From Coenobita brevimanus (lineage: Eukaryota; Arthropoda; Malacostraca; Decapoda; Coenobitidae), in NCBI GenBank assembly GCA_032717465.1, contig CM064632.1:29868926-29932925 (forward strand): 64,000 nt of DNA, given 5' to 3'. Below, in pieces: positions 1 through 11,739 of this stretch. The translations under genes and the position numbers were made by a program. Each line of letters starts with the position of its first letter. Within the stretch, counting starts at the first letter, position 1. Under the pieces are notes generated by a model. The model saw only the letters and a program-made list of their open reading frames with translations. It did not search any database and was not told the DNA's origin.

Positions 1-481
1 TCTTGTGTTATTAAGTCTTTTTTTTTTGGCATGTTAACCGTTACTATTCTTCTGTGTTGTTTGTCTTGTATTTTGCATGTTACAGGTAATAATACTCCTG
101 ATTTTTATTCCTTTATGGACTAACAAAGAAAAATGAAATACAAGAAAGTTTAATGCACCAGATTCATAAAATCACAAGGAAATATTAATGCACTAAAGGC
201 AGAAACAAATAGGTAAGAACTAGGTAATAGGGAGCCTCCTTACCCTACGAGAATACCTTCCTTGGTGGTGTGTGTCAACGCGGCAGACCCACTACACCTA
301 CTGTAAGTGCTGAGTGGCTTGGGTAATGACGTTGCCTGTGTGTGTGTGTGTGTGTTTGTGTTAAAATTCCACTTTTTTTTTTTATGACCTGCTGCCTACC
401 ATTTGTTCATGTAGAATAACTTTAGTGTTACACACACACACACACAGTTGCGGATAGATGTTATGCAGATGGATAGATTGG

Positions 482-484
<3 letters not shown>
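1..484. other. Non-coding, with a half foldback repeat
   Basis: No coding signal. About 210-258 holds one inverted half of foldback family 2 (a reversed GGAGCCTCCTTA... ending in TACGAGAATACC). Short (GT)n and (AC)n runs lie near 340 and 432. Confidence 0.5.

Positions 485-562
<78 letters not shown>
485..562. repeat. (AC)n microsatellite
   Basis: Pure AC dinucleotide of about 78 bp; the right-arm allele at 37522-37644 is (GT)n of about 123 bp. Confidence 0.97.
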
Positions 563-564
<2 letters not shown>

Positions 565-1402
565 TTGTGGAAGGATGTTTATAAGTATGTGGATAGATTG
601 GATAAAAAGATATAGATAGAGAAGGGGAGGGTAGACAGAGGTGTATAAACAGATGGATAGACAGGATAAGAGAAAACTGATAGATAGTGGTAAGATAGAA
701 AGAGGCAGGATCTAAGTGAAGAGGGGAAAGGAGGGGATGACTGAAGGGGATGAAAGGGAAAATGGATGAAAGGAAACAAATGAAGAGGTGAGGGGAGGAG
801 AGAGAAAAAGGTGAATGTGAATGCCGGCCTAAAAGGAGGGGACTAAATATAAAAATAAAAAAGTGTTTGGGGGGAAATGGTATGCTATAATTTAGCTAAA
901 GTATGTCACAAGCCAGGTAAATGAAAACAGTTGTGTATAGAAACTTAATTGATAAGAAAACGTCGATTTATGGAGATAGTGGAAATTTTTTTTATAGATA
1001 GATAGTTATAGGTTTTAGATATATGATTACTACAAAAAGAAATAGAAGCAAAACGTATACAGTAGAAGGCTGACGTAATTCACGGAGGAAAGAAGGCAAA
1101 GACAGAGGTGGTGGGGAGGCGTAGGACGGGGATGAAATTGTACTGAATCTAAAAACGAAACTAGTTAACTGAATGGAAGAAATTTTAAGATTAACACTAC
1201 CATGATCGAGATTATTCTAGTTCTGTATTTCTCCTAACGTCAGGTAACTTCAAAAGGGTTAAGTATTGTGGCCTGGGAGCGTTAATAGTGTCGCCATTAA
1301 CCCTCACCTGATCGGCACTACTTGATATTTTATTCCTGCTGACGTCAGGTTGTTTTATTCAGATAAGAGGGAGTCATTGGCGCATGTGTTGATACTGTCA
1401 CC
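563..1402. other. Non-coding, purine-rich then unique
   Basis: 563-870 is AG-rich with GATAGA-like runs. 1190-1375 carries two degenerate foldback family 1 half-sites, seen as the spaced words CTAACGTCAGG near 1232 and CTGACGTCAGG followed by TTTTATTCAG near 1339. No gene seen. Confidence 0.4.
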
Positions 1403-1469
1403 ACAGCAGCAGCAGCAGCAGCAGATGATGATGATGATGATTGTAGTAATTGTTGTTGGTATGAGTGCA

Positions 1470-1503
<34 letters not shown>

Positions 1504-1643
1504 GCAGTCATTGCTATTCGTATGGGTGCAGATGATGATGATGATGATAATGACGATGATGATTGCAGTCATTGTTGTTGTATGGGCGCAGATTTTGGTG
1601 ATGATGAATAACTGTCATTGTTGTTGGTATGGGTGCAGACTAC

Positions 1644-1695
<52 letters not shown>

Positions 1696-1800
1696 GCAGT
1701 CATTGTTGTCAGTATGGGTGCAGATTATGATGATGACGATGATTGTTATCGTAAGTGCTGGTATGGGTGCTGACTGCGATGATGATGATGATGATGGCGA
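1403..1800. repeat. Compound CAG/GAT trinucleotide array
   Basis: A short (CAG)n at about 1403-1422 is followed by several blocks of (GAT)n separated by similar 30-40 bp linkers containing GTATGGGTGCAGA. The repeated linker shows that block plus linker was itself duplicated several times. Polyhistidine and polyaspartate frames across it are translations of the repeat. Confidence 0.9.
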
Positions 1801-1984
1801 TATTGTTACGGTAGTTTTGATACCAGGAACAGTGAAAGCAGCGTCATGGTAGTAACAGTGGTGTGGGAGGACTGGGTGTGGCAGTGGCGGTAGCGACGTG
1901 TTAGGCTTCGTTTCCTCTTCATTTAGAACAGTAATTGAATGGTGCGGCCTGGGATGAAGGGGGTAGGGTGGTGGTGGCGGCACG

Positions 1985-2720
1985 TGGGTGGGGAGTGGTC
2001 TGGGTGTGGGTGTGAGTGTAGGGGTGTGGGTGTAGGGGTGTGGGTGTTGGGATGTGGGGGTAGGTGATGTAGAGAGGAAGGAAAGGAGTGGTAGAAGAAA
2101 ATGTGTGTAGAGAGAGAGAGGTGTGAGTGTAGGGGTGTGGGTGTAGGTGTGAGTGTAGGGATGTGGGTGTAGGTGTGAGTGTAGGGGTGTAGGTGTAAGT
2201 GTAGGGGTGTGAGTGTAGGTGTGGGTGTAGGTGTGGGTGTAGGGGTGTGGGGGTGTGTGCAGGGGTGTGGGTGTAGGTGTGGGTGTAGGGGTGTGGGTGG
2301 GTGTGAGTGTAGGGATGTGGGTGTAGGGGTGTGGGAGTAGGGGTGTGGGTGTGAGTGTAGGGGTGTTGGTGTAGGTGTGGGTGTAGGTGTGGGTGTAGGG
2401 GTGGGTGTGGGTGTGAGTATAGGGGTGTGGATGTGGGTGTAGGTGTGAGTGTAGGGGTGTGGGTGTAGATGTGAGTGTAGGGGTGTGGGTGTAGGTGTGA
2501 GTGTAGGGGTGTGTGGGTGTGGGTATGAGTATAGGGGTGTGGCCCGTGTGGGTGTAGTTGTGGGTGTATTGTGGGTGCACGGGTGTAGGGGTTATGTTGG
2601 TGCAAGAGTGATGATGTAGAGGCGTGGATGTGATGGGGATGTAGCAATGTGGGTATTGAAATGTGGATGTGGTGTGGGTTTGGAGTGTGGATGTGATGTG
2701 TGTGTAGGGCACATCACATC
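1985..2720. repeat. GTGTAGGGGTGTGG-type minisatellite
   Basis: Irregular G/T-rich tandem repeat built from GTGTAGGTGTGAGTGTAGGG words. Two minus-strand frames of 242 and 365 codons are open through it and read as Thr/His/Pro repeats, as expected for a T-poor and stop-poor repeat; I do not regard them as genes. A short unrelated insert at about 2065-2110 also occurs near 3765-3805. Confidence 0.9.
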
Positions 2721-3179
2721 CACTTAGTACTTAGGCCTGTTTGCCCAGAACGAGGCTATGCTGTTGGGTAAGACTAATTACAGGTACATAACGATCCAAC
2801 CACCCTGCGTAAGAAAATGAACGAAAAGAAAAGAGGATTCTCACCACTCACTCCGGCATAATCGCCGGCAAGTAGAATACAGAAAAAAAAATAGTTATTG
2901 GAGAAAATATTACAATTGTTATTTGAAAGACGGAAGCGTAAATACTGTATATATATTTAATCTTCAGTTCTAAAAAACGGTGTCCACACATCTGCAGAAT
3001 GTTGTAAGAATATTGTTATCTCTAATCGTCTTTGTGTCGACTTGGAAATAAACAACATTGTTAGTTGAGACCTATAATGTTTTAATTCTTATCTTAGAAG
3101 TTTACATGTTTCCATAATTTTGTCACTGTCGGCTGTTTCTGTTGAGAAGTTAGTATATGAATCTGTGGTGCGCGTGTCG
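2721..3179. other. Non-coding, no feature seen
   Basis: AT-rich stretch with no repeat, coding frame or RNA gene that I can recognise. Confidence 0.3.
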
Positions 3180-4130
3180 ATGCTGGGCGAGGATAACATA
3201 TGAGGAGTGAAGGTGGAAGTGGCAGGAGTGGAATTTGAGGAGAAAAGCGTTAAGGTGTTGGTAATAGAGGGGTGAATGGAGTGTTTGGGTGTGGGAGTGG
3301 GGGTGAGTGAGGGATGGGGTAGGAAATGGAAGTAAGGGGGGGCAGGAGAGGGGAAGGTGTTAGGGGTAGGTGAAGAGAGGAAGGGGACAGAAGTGGGCGG
3401 TGATTGGAGAGGAAGATGAGTGGTAGGAGAGGAAAGTGAGAGAGGGTAACGAGGAGAGTGAAGGGAATAGGGGAGGAAAGTGATATGGGCAGTGAGAGGA
3501 AAATGAGGAAGTAGCAGAGGATAATGATGGGGGTGGGAGAAGAAAGTGGCGGGGTGAGATAATTGGAAGAGGAGAAAAGAGGAAAGTGAGAAAGATTGTG
3601 ATGGTGAGGGGTTACGAGAAGATTGCGAGGGAGATAGAGAGGAAAGTGAGGGGATAGGAGAGGAAGGTGAGGGAAAGTAGGACAGTAAAATGAGGGTGGG
3701 AGGGGAGGAAAGTGAGAGGGAGTACGAGAGAAAAGTACTGGAAGAAGGAAAGGAATGTGAAAGATGTAGAGAGGAAGGAAAGGAGTGGTAGAAGAAAATG
3801 GGTGTAGCTTTTACGGAGCTGAGTGCGGGTGACGTAGGAGTGAAAAAGAGTATGGTAAGGAGGAAAGAGAGGGTGGTAAAAGAGAGTGGGTGTAAGTGTT
3901 GGGGTGGTGAGAGAAGGAGCAGTGGGAGGATGAAGGAGGGAGATGTACAGTAGGACAGAAATATGAGGATGGTAGGGGAGGGAAAGGGAGGGAGTAGAGG
4001 AAAGCGAGAACGAGAGATGGGTGGTGAGGATGGTTGGAGAGGAAAAGGTTAGGATGTGGAGGAAGGTGATTTATGATAGAAAAGTGAAATTTCTATGGAA
4101 GAAGGTGTATGCCTGAGAAAGAGAGAGAGA
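3180..4130 (+). repeat. Purine-rich strand-asymmetric tract
   Basis: About 950 bp in which the plus strand is overwhelmingly A and G (AGGAAAGTGAGG-like words), with no regular period. A 40-bp piece near 3765-3805 is shared with the minisatellite to the left. No coding signal. Confidence 0.7.
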
Positions 4131-4190
4131 GAGAGCACTTGTTCATAGTTGAGTTTAATCACTTCAAAACAAGGACATAGTTTTTAAATT

Positions 4191-4310
4191 TATTCCTGCT
4201 ATTACCAAGCTATTTTATTCAGCGTGTTAACTTGAAAGGTTAGATTAAGCTTCATCAGCACCTTCATTAGTAGAGGTTCTTAATTTAAAAAAAGTCTGGT
4301 AGTTGCAAGA
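4191..4310. repeat. Foldback repeat, family 1
   Basis: Left arm TATTCCTGCTATTACC then TATTTTATTCAG; the right side (AAAAGTCTGGTAGTTGCAAG) is its degenerate reverse complement, with a loop of roughly 60 bp. Most diverged of the family 1 hairpins in this arm. Confidence 0.5.
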
Positions 4311-4772
4311 GTTAAATGCAGTTACTGAACTTGTTAAAAAAGTGAAATATATTTAGGGAAAAGGGTATTCCAAATAGAAACAGAAAATAGCTGACCAGAC
4401 TTTTGAATAATAGAGTACGTACCTCATGATTTATTTGCATGAAAAAAAGTCAGGAGTTAAATCGTATAAACCAGCGTTGTATTTTAGCCGTTGTGTTTGA
4501 TGTATGTGTTAAATGAACACCTGGCAGCTTATGATGTTAATATTCATACCTGGCATTGTGCTGTGTTAACCAGGAAATGCACAGATTGTTTAGCATGTGG
4601 ATTTAGTATTTACTCTTCACCATTCGACTTTTCCTCTTAACTAAATAGAAAGTAAGGGAGACTTTTCGAGTTAGAGGGCTTTGATTCAGCCTTCATTAAC
4701 CCCATCCCCACCAGACGTCTCTCCTAAACTGTGGCAGATTGCCCAGAGTTAGCAGGGATAAACCAGTCCAAG

Positions 4773-4989
4773 GTTCGTCTTCTCGTCAGTTAAGGAAGTT
4801 CCCTAACGCATCTTCGTTTGCTATTTATTTTTGAGTAGTGGTGGTTACTCTTCTTGTGTATGATATTTATGCATAGTATGTCGATAACGGAAGGTCTTAT
4901 GTAACAGAAGAGAATACTAAGGTTAAATAAACAAAAATCGCTTCGGAAAAGGTGTTAGGGAGCTTCCTGAACATACGAGAATACGGACC
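4773..4989. repeat. Foldback repeat, family 2
   Basis: About 217 bp. Left terminus reads TTCTCGTCAGTTAAGGAAGT and TCCCTAACGCATCTTC; the right terminus is its reverse complement (GAAAAGGTGTTAGGGAGCTT then TACGAGAATACGG). Inner parts include a word like TTATGCATAGTATG also found in the copy at 7366-7612. Confidence 0.7.
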
Positions 4990-5037
4990 CTAGATTTAAT
5001 AGTACTGAAAGGCTGAAAAGGACTCGTAGTTGCTGAT

Positions 5038-5345
5038 TTTTATATTCATACCTTGGACTGTGTTGTGTTGATGTATATATTCGTACCTTGGATTGTCCTG
5101 TGTTGGTGTTTATATTTGTACCTAAAACTGCTGTGTTGATGTTTATATTCGTACCAAGGACTGTGCTGTGTTGATGTTTATATTCGTACCGAGAACTGTG
5201 CTGTGTTGATGTTTATATTCGTACCTTGGACTGTGCTGTGTTGATGTTTATATTCGTACCTCAGGACTGTGCTATGTTAATTTTTATATTTGTACCTAGG
5301 ACTTGCTGTGCTGATGTTCATGTTCGTACCTAGGACTGTGCTGTG
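5038..5345. repeat. 35-bp minisatellite (TTCGTACC type)
   Basis: About nine tandem copies of a 35-bp unit containing TATTCGTACC and GGACTGTGCTGTGTTGATG. A singleton of the unit lies at about 4540-4585, and both singleton and array end are followed by TTAAC, one base and AGGAAAT, so the array seems to be an expansion inside a dispersed sequence. Confidence 0.9.
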
Positions 5346-5450
5346 TTTTAACGAGGAAATATGCTGTTTTACGTATAGCTTTAGTAGACTACTCAATCTT
5401 AGCCACCTAGCCTTTTCATTGCTTTCTTATTTACTGACATCTTGCGTAGT

Positions 5451-5588
5451 TCATTCTTACCATCTTTAAACGATTTTGGTTCAGAAGAAACTTTTAGAAC
5501 TTGAGAGGTTTAATAGAGATGTAGTTAATCCTCTTATCCCTAGAAGTCCACCTTAAGCAGAATAAACTCGTCTGAAGGTAGCAGGAAC
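5451..5588. repeat. Foldback repeat, family 1
   Basis: About 138 bp with arms TTCTTACCATCTTTAAACGA and, on the right, AAACTCGTCTGAAGGTAGCA, which are near reverse complements. Inner part contains ACTTTTAGAACTTGAGAGG, shared with the copy at 6391-6520. Confidence 0.75.
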
Positions 5589-5694
5589 AAACCCAAACAA
5601 GATTTGATCATCTGGAAAAACTTACCTGGACACCTGGCGATTGAGTTGTTGATTTTCATACCTGCAGTGGGTGTGAGTAAATGTCTACCCGCCT

Positions 5695-6360
5695 GAAGGT
5701 TCATAGGGCATGACGGGAAGGCATAGAGGTTTAAAGGAGTGGACAAGGGGTTTAAAAGGGAGAGAATAGGTGTTTATAGGGGAGAGCTTTGGGGTTTAAA
5801 GGGAAGGCATTGGGGTTTAAAGGGAAGGCATATAAGGGTTTAAAGGAGGGGCATGAAGGGAAGACATAGGGGTTTAAAGAGAGGGAATGAAGGGAATACC
5901 TAGGGGGTTTATGAGAGGGCATGAGGGGAAGGCACAGGGGTTTCAAGAGAGGGCATGGAAGGGAAGGCGTAGGTTTTTAAACGAGAGGGCTTGAAGGGAA
6001 GGCAGTGGGGTTTAGATGGAGGGCATGAAGGGAAGGCACAGGGGTTTAAAGGAGGAGGAATGAAGGGAATACGTAGGGGTTTAAAGGAGAGGGCATGAAG
6101 GGAAGGCATAGGGCTTTAAAGGGGAGAGCATAAAGTGAAGGCATAGGGGTTTAAATGAAGGGGCATGAAGGGAAGGCATAGGGGTTTAAAGAGAGGGCAT
6201 GAAGGAAGGGTATAGGGGTTTAAAGAGAGAGCATGAAGGGAAGGCATAGGGGTTTAAAGGAGAGGGCATGAAGGGAAGGCATAGGGGTTTAAAGGGGATG
6301 CATGAAGGAAGGCATAGGGGTTTAAAGGGGATGCATGAAGGGAAGGCGTATGCAGAAGGG
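5695..6360. repeat. 35-bp minisatellite (GGTTTAAAGG type)
   Basis: About 19 copies of a 35-bp unit made of GGGGTTTAAAGGAGAGGGCA followed by TGAAGGGAAGGCATA. Single copies of the same module occur in otherwise similar flanks at about 8737-8775 and 9676-9716, so the array is an expansion of a dispersed module. Minus-strand frames through it read as a Pro/Leu/Phe repeat and are not genes. Confidence 0.93.
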
Positions 6361-6390
6361 GGCTGTGGCATAATTTGTATATAAAATACT

Positions 6391-6520
6391 ATTTCCAGAC
6401 GATTTCATTCAGTTTAAGAAGACTTTTGGAACTGGAGGGGGTTATGGTATAGTCTCCATTAACACCATCCCAACGAGACGTTTCCCGTACGTTGAGTGAA
6501 ATCGTCTTGTACCTGGAAAT
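6391..6520. repeat. Foldback repeat, family 1 (best example)
   Basis: A 130-bp imperfect palindrome. Left arm at 6396-6412 reads CAGACGATTTCATTCAG; right arm at 6492-6507 reads TTGAGTGAAATCGTCT, its near reverse complement. The loop contains GACTTTTGGAACTGGAGGGG and CCATTAACACCATCCCA. No coding capacity, which suggests a MITE-like or foldback element. Confidence 0.8.
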
Positions 6521-6896
6521 GCAGGTCATTTTATTTCACTTTTATATCTTCAGTTATTTTTATTCTGCTGACAGGAGGACTTAAAGGAGATCATGAAGGC
6601 AAGAAGGGTGAATTGACATTTTTTTCTTGTTCTCTCCGGGCGACTTTATTTTCGAGTAACAACAAAATGCATCATCGTACTGAGAAGATGTTATATTTTA
6701 CATCATTCTTGCTAACGCCAGACGATTCTATACCACCCTGTGAAGGGGTTTAAAAAGAAGGAACTTGGAGGGAACATAGTAGGTGAGACCCTGATTTTTT
6801 TTTCTTGATTACATTTGCTATCTCCAGATGAGTTTACACAGACTCCTGATGGTTTAAAGCAGAGGAAAGTAAAAGAAAACGTGGGGAGAAGAGACC

Positions 6897-6898
<2 letters not shown>

Positions 6899-6963
<65 letters not shown>
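6899..6963. repeat. (GT)n microsatellite
   Basis: Pure GT repeat of about 65 bp; partner in the right arm at 31126-31191. Confidence 0.97.
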
Positions 6964-6966
<3 letters not shown>

Positions 6967-7030
6967 TGATCTCTGACGGTTTCATCCAGCGCCTGAAGGG
7001 CTAAACCATTTCACTCCAACGACGTATCTT

Positions 7031-7180
7031 CTTGTTGATCTTATTACCATCAGACGATTTTATTCAGTGGTTCAGCCATTCTAGCCCTGAACAAGTTTAT
7101 TTCGGCTGTATTTACCCCTCCCCACAATTCCAAAACCTTCCTTAAGGTAAATAAAACCGTCTGAGAATGCCAAGAATAAT
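7031..7180. repeat. Foldback repeat, family 1
   Basis: Left arm at 7043-7067 contains ATTACCATCAGACGATTTTA; right arm at 7149-7180 contains AAATAAAACCGTCTGAGAAT and CCAAGAATAAT, its near reverse complement. The loop contains TTTACCCCTCCCCACAATTC. Confidence 0.8.
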
Positions 7181-7365
7181 ATGAAAAAGCTGACGTACGG
7201 TACTTGGGCAAAAGGCATCAAGGGAGAGGATGTGGATGGAAAAGGCGAACAGAATGGACAGTGGGGTGGGATACTCAGACAAATCTGCGATCCTCTCCCT
7301 GTCGTAATTTAGCTTCGTTTTCGCAGGAAGTCAAAGAAAGGAGAGTGCAGAATGCTTCCAAGACC

Positions 7366-7612
7366 CCTGTTCTCGTTGGTTATGGAAGCTCCTTAGGACC
7401 TTTTCCTTAGCGATTTATTTTACTTATTACACCTTGCCGTCCTCATCTGTGTTGCTTAAATTATTCCAGTATCACCATACTCTGCATAAATACCGTACAA
7501 AATGACAGTACCTAGCCGTATCCAAAACTAAATTGGTAAGGAGGAAGTAAAATAAATCGGTAAGGAAGAGGTGTTAGGGAGCTTCTTTAACCCCCGAGAA
7601 TACGAGCCCAGG
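7366..7612. repeat. Foldback repeat, family 2 (best example)
   Basis: About 247 bp. The left terminus has TTCTCGTTGG then GGAAGCTCCTTAGGACC and GCGATTTATTTTACTTATT; the right terminus carries the reverse complement (AAATAAATCGGTAAGGAAGA, GGTGTTAGGGAGCTTC, CCGAGAATACGAG). Terminal inverted repeats of roughly 60 bp enclose about 110 bp of unique sequence, with no open frame of note. Confidence 0.8.
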
Positions 7613-8005
7613 TCATGAATTAATCTTACGAAAAGCAAATCTTAGTTACAGGAGGAAAAATTGCCGTAGGTTGTAATTGCTTCTGCAGGAAGGACACGGA
7701 AAGAAATAGCCAGTCTTGCCATGTCTCCAGTTCTACCTGAAAAAAAGAAATCAAAGTTACGTCAGAAAACAGATTCTAAATAATTATGTTCACGTATCCC
7801 ACCTCTGATGTCTACAGGCCCCGATAAGAATTAATACTGTATGTAAAATGCTGGGTGACATTTACATTACTGTGTTTTAACTAGCTAAAGACGATTCCAC
7901 TCAACTCAGGAAAGACGGTTGAATTGAATGGGTTAGATATACCATTTACCAACATCTCCAGTGGAAAGATTCTGCATTAAATTGAAGAAAATGGCATGGG
8001 ATTTT
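7613..8005. other. Non-coding, with a degenerate family 1 half-site
   Basis: Contains AAAGACGATTCCACTCAA at about 7887-7905, one side of a family 1 hairpin whose other side is poor. Nothing else recognised. Confidence 0.35.
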
Positions 8006-8187
8006 ATTTTTACTCTAACTTGGCCATCGTGAATGCTGAGTTTTGGCGATAGGATCACGCTAGAGTATGATACTAGTCACCAACACGTGTTATGGAAGGG
8101 ATGTCGAGCCAAAGTATTATCTTTTTTCTGCCACAAAGCTTCGTGAAATGGACAAAAATCTGGGTCAAGTTCATGTCAAAGGATAAT
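8006..8187. repeat. Foldback repeat, family 3
   Basis: Begins TTTTTACTCTAACTTGGCC and ends with GGGTCAAGTTCATGTCAAAG, a degenerate terminal inverted repeat. The interior has GATACTAGTCACCAACACG and CACAAAGCTTCGTGAAATG, both recognisable in the copies at 16032-16242 and 38303-38513. Confidence 0.7.
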
Positions 8188-8886
8188 AATAGCTAGAGGC
8201 CATCATTACATAATTGTTGGTATTTCCGGATATCAAAGTACGGGTAGGAACACTTTTTTTTTTTTTTTTTATGTTTAACGTTATATAAAGATGTTAATAC
8301 AGAGGTTTTTCCTAAATACTGATGATAAAATCGTCTGTTGGTAGCTTCACTAAATGGGAAAAATAGCAGTTGTAATGTTGCTGTCTAAAGAGGCGGACAT
8401 ATAGTGTGGGAAAGACCGTGATGTATTTTTCCCTCTCAGGAGATTGGGCAGAGTGTGTTTTTTTTCTAGGATGAGGAGGAAAAGGATGAGGAAATAACCC
8501 TAATAGAAAGCATTGCCTAGTAACCGGGAGCGTCCTGGAGCGAGTTTATGATTGACTATTGTATTGCTGTGGAAACATGTGAGGGCTAACTATGGTATTG
8601 TTTATGCTCACAGTGATACTCCATGTTTCATTCAAGCATCTGCTATGGATTAGGCTGCCCATGTGTAGTGTACTTGTTTTTATTTTTCTTGGTCTTTTCA
8701 GGCTGTATTATTCTGATGATTGAGAATGTTCAAGAAAGTTAAGGGAGAGAGCTTGAAGGGAAGACGTGGGCAGAAGAGTCCATGATATCTCAATGGTGGG
8801 AGTAGAGTTAATGTATAAAAAGCTGGGTGGCGTGTACTTTACTGTATTTCCGACCTTAATACAATTTTGTGCATTAGGGAGATTAA

Positions 8887-9500
8887 TCTGCTTCCAAGAG
8901 ATTGGGTGTGCTAAGCCGACTTCGTACCTTCTTTACCCCTGCACAGTTGTTGACTCTATACGCGGGTTTTATTCGCCCCTGTTTAGAGTAAAGCTCTCAT
9001 GTGTGGGGAGGCCCCCCACATACAGCTCTTCTCAATAGGGTGGAGTCAAAGGCTTTTCGTCTCATTAATTCTCCTCCTTTTACTGACTCCCTTCAACCTC
9101 TGTCTCTTCGCCGCACTGTTGCATCTTTATCTCTTTTCTATCGTTACTTCAATGGTCACTGCTCCTCTGAACTGTCTGCTTGCATTCCTCCACCTCTACG
9201 ACGGGTGCGTAGCACTCGTCTAGCAACGAACTCTCATCCCTTTTCTGTCCAACTCTCTAATGCAAGAGTTAACCGTTACTCCCAGTCCTTCATTTAAAGG
9301 TCAACTCTGGAACTGTCTCCCTCTGTCTGTATTTCCTACTTCCTATGATCTCCAGGCTTTCAAACGCAGTGTGTCCAGGCAACTCGAAATGATCGGACCT
9401 TGTATTTGGCTTTCTTTTGTATTGTTTTTGTTTTTTCTTGGAAGGAACGGTTTGCGGGCTCCGGCCTTTGGTTCCTTCTTTCTTGCAAACAAAAAAAAAA
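8887..9500 (+). pseudogene. LINE (Jockey/CR1-type) reverse transcriptase C-terminal fragment and 3' end
   Basis: Frame +1 from 8887 reads like the end of a non-LTR reverse transcriptase: ASKRLGVLSRLRTFFTPAQL, YAGFIRPCLE, a stop in place of a Tyr codon at about 8989-8991, then SSHVWGGPPHTALLNRVESK and LFYRYFNGHCSSELSACIPP. A stop ends this frame at about 9297 and the same protein continues in another frame (GQLWNCLPLSVFPTSYDLQA) to about 9410. These are family-typical thumb and C-terminal motifs, recognised from memory of arthropod LINEs. Downstream is a GC-rich hairpin-like 3' region (GGAAGGAACGG and GGTTCCTTC, 9450-9480) and an A-tract near 9490-9500. It is 5'-truncated and broken, so non-functional. 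Its exact clade is uncertain. Confidence 0.8.
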
Positions 9501-9760
9501 TCGACTTGGAAGGGCTGAATACATTCTCGTCAAACTCCTTTATTATTTTGGGTTCTGGTAAGCTGAATGATGTAGTGTGGTAATGGCATTAATACCTTCC
9601 AAAATTCATCATAATCATCGAATATATAGATGTCATTTCTTCTATTACTATACGATTTTACTCTGCCGCCTGAAGGGTTTAAAGGAGAGAGGATGAGGGG
9701 AAGGTGTGAGCAGAGATGGTGGTGATGTCTCTGGGGTCGAGCAGAATTATTGTGTAAAAG
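9501..9760. other. Non-coding, dispersed module
   Basis: Contains ACGATTTTACTCTGCCGCCT at about 9651-9672, then one copy of the 35-bp module of 5695-6360 in a matching flank. Confidence 0.45.
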
Positions 9761-10716
9761 GTTAGGTGCCTCCTCTTTTTAATGATTACCCAGGGACGCC
9801 ATTCAGCTGTTGCCGCTCTCCCCTTCTCACTTACCTCGATTATCCCTTTAGCAATTTCTTCTTTTTACTCTTGGGCGTCACTCGTGTGCAAGGCTTTTCC
9901 ATTAGTCTGCTGGTAGTTGTTTCCTACTTTCTGGCTTCTCTCTGCTTTGTGTTTCATCCTCTGTCTCTTCTCTTTGTCATGTAGCTTCTTTTCTTTGCAT
10001 CCTGCAAGCTCGTCTGCTTATTCTACTTATTACTTTTCTGGCATCTCTTCTTTGTTTTCTCTGTCCTTTTCTCATTTTCCTGATTTCTTGACTCCTGCCT
10101 TGCTATCCATCTACCGCTTCTTCCCCTTTTTGCCGGCTGGATTGTGGTTTTTCTCCTGTGGTTTCTGTTGTCTGTTATTTGGATGTTTGTGTTTTCTGTC
10201 TTATACAAGAATCTGCTGTCTGTTTTCTCCTGTATTTTCACTATTTTGGCTCCTCTGCTTCTGCCTTGCCCTTCCTCCTCTGCTTCTGCTTTTTGCCTGC
10301 TGGAGTCTTAATTCTCCACTGGTTTCTGTCGTCTGTTTTCATGCTGTTCTCCTGCGTTTTGCCTCTGCATTCTCACTTAATTTGTACCTCGATCTACTTT
10401 ATTCACTGTCTTCTGTTCGGGGGCTACTTATGTCAGCCTGATGTTTTTAGTTGTCTGCTTTCTGTCTTCTGTACCTTGTTCATTCCTTTCAGTACTTTAT
10501 TATTTCTGCTTTATGACTTCTCTTCTGATGCCCTTTTATATTCTGTCTTGTGTTTTACTTTTCTTTTTCTTTGCCTCGTTTTGTCCCTTCTGGTTTTCAT
10601 GCTCTTGGATATCACATGCTTGCCAGCTTGATTCTTTCCTATTTCTTCTCGCTTCTTTGTTCTCTACTTTTTTCTCTAGTTCACTCACCTCCTGTTCTTC
10701 CATATACCCATTGCTC

Positions 10717-10720
<4 letters not shown>
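9760..10720 (+). repeat. Pyrimidine-rich degenerate region
   Basis: Nearly 1 kb in which the plus strand is rich in T and C with recurring TCTGTTGTCTG and TTCTCCTG words. Frames of 174 and 184 codons read as Leu/Phe/Ser/Cys-rich strings. They overlap in three frames, have no recognisable domain, and are best explained by composition. Confidence 0.6.
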
Positions 10721-11471
<751 letters not shown>

Positions 11472-11739
11472 CCTCCCTCCTTAAAAGAAAAAAAATGTAT
11501 TAACTTTTTTTTTTTTTTTTTTTTTACCAAAAGCCATAGATCCTATTATTTCACGGCACATATTCTTATATGCTTGTTATATATTTCATCACCAGGAAAC
11601 TAAGCACACACATTATCTTAGAAGAGGTACTGGGCAACATTAGGTGGTCAACTGAAGAGGAAATCTTTACATAGATAACAGTAATATTGATACCTATATA
11701 TTTTAGTTATTTACAATCTGTTTTCAATCATTATCTGAC

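Noticed and set aside
1615..2712. 365-codon minus-strand frame rich in Thr, His and Pro
   Set aside because: It is a translation of the GTGTAG minisatellite and GAT repeat; a second frame over the same DNA is equally open and no domain or conserved context is present.
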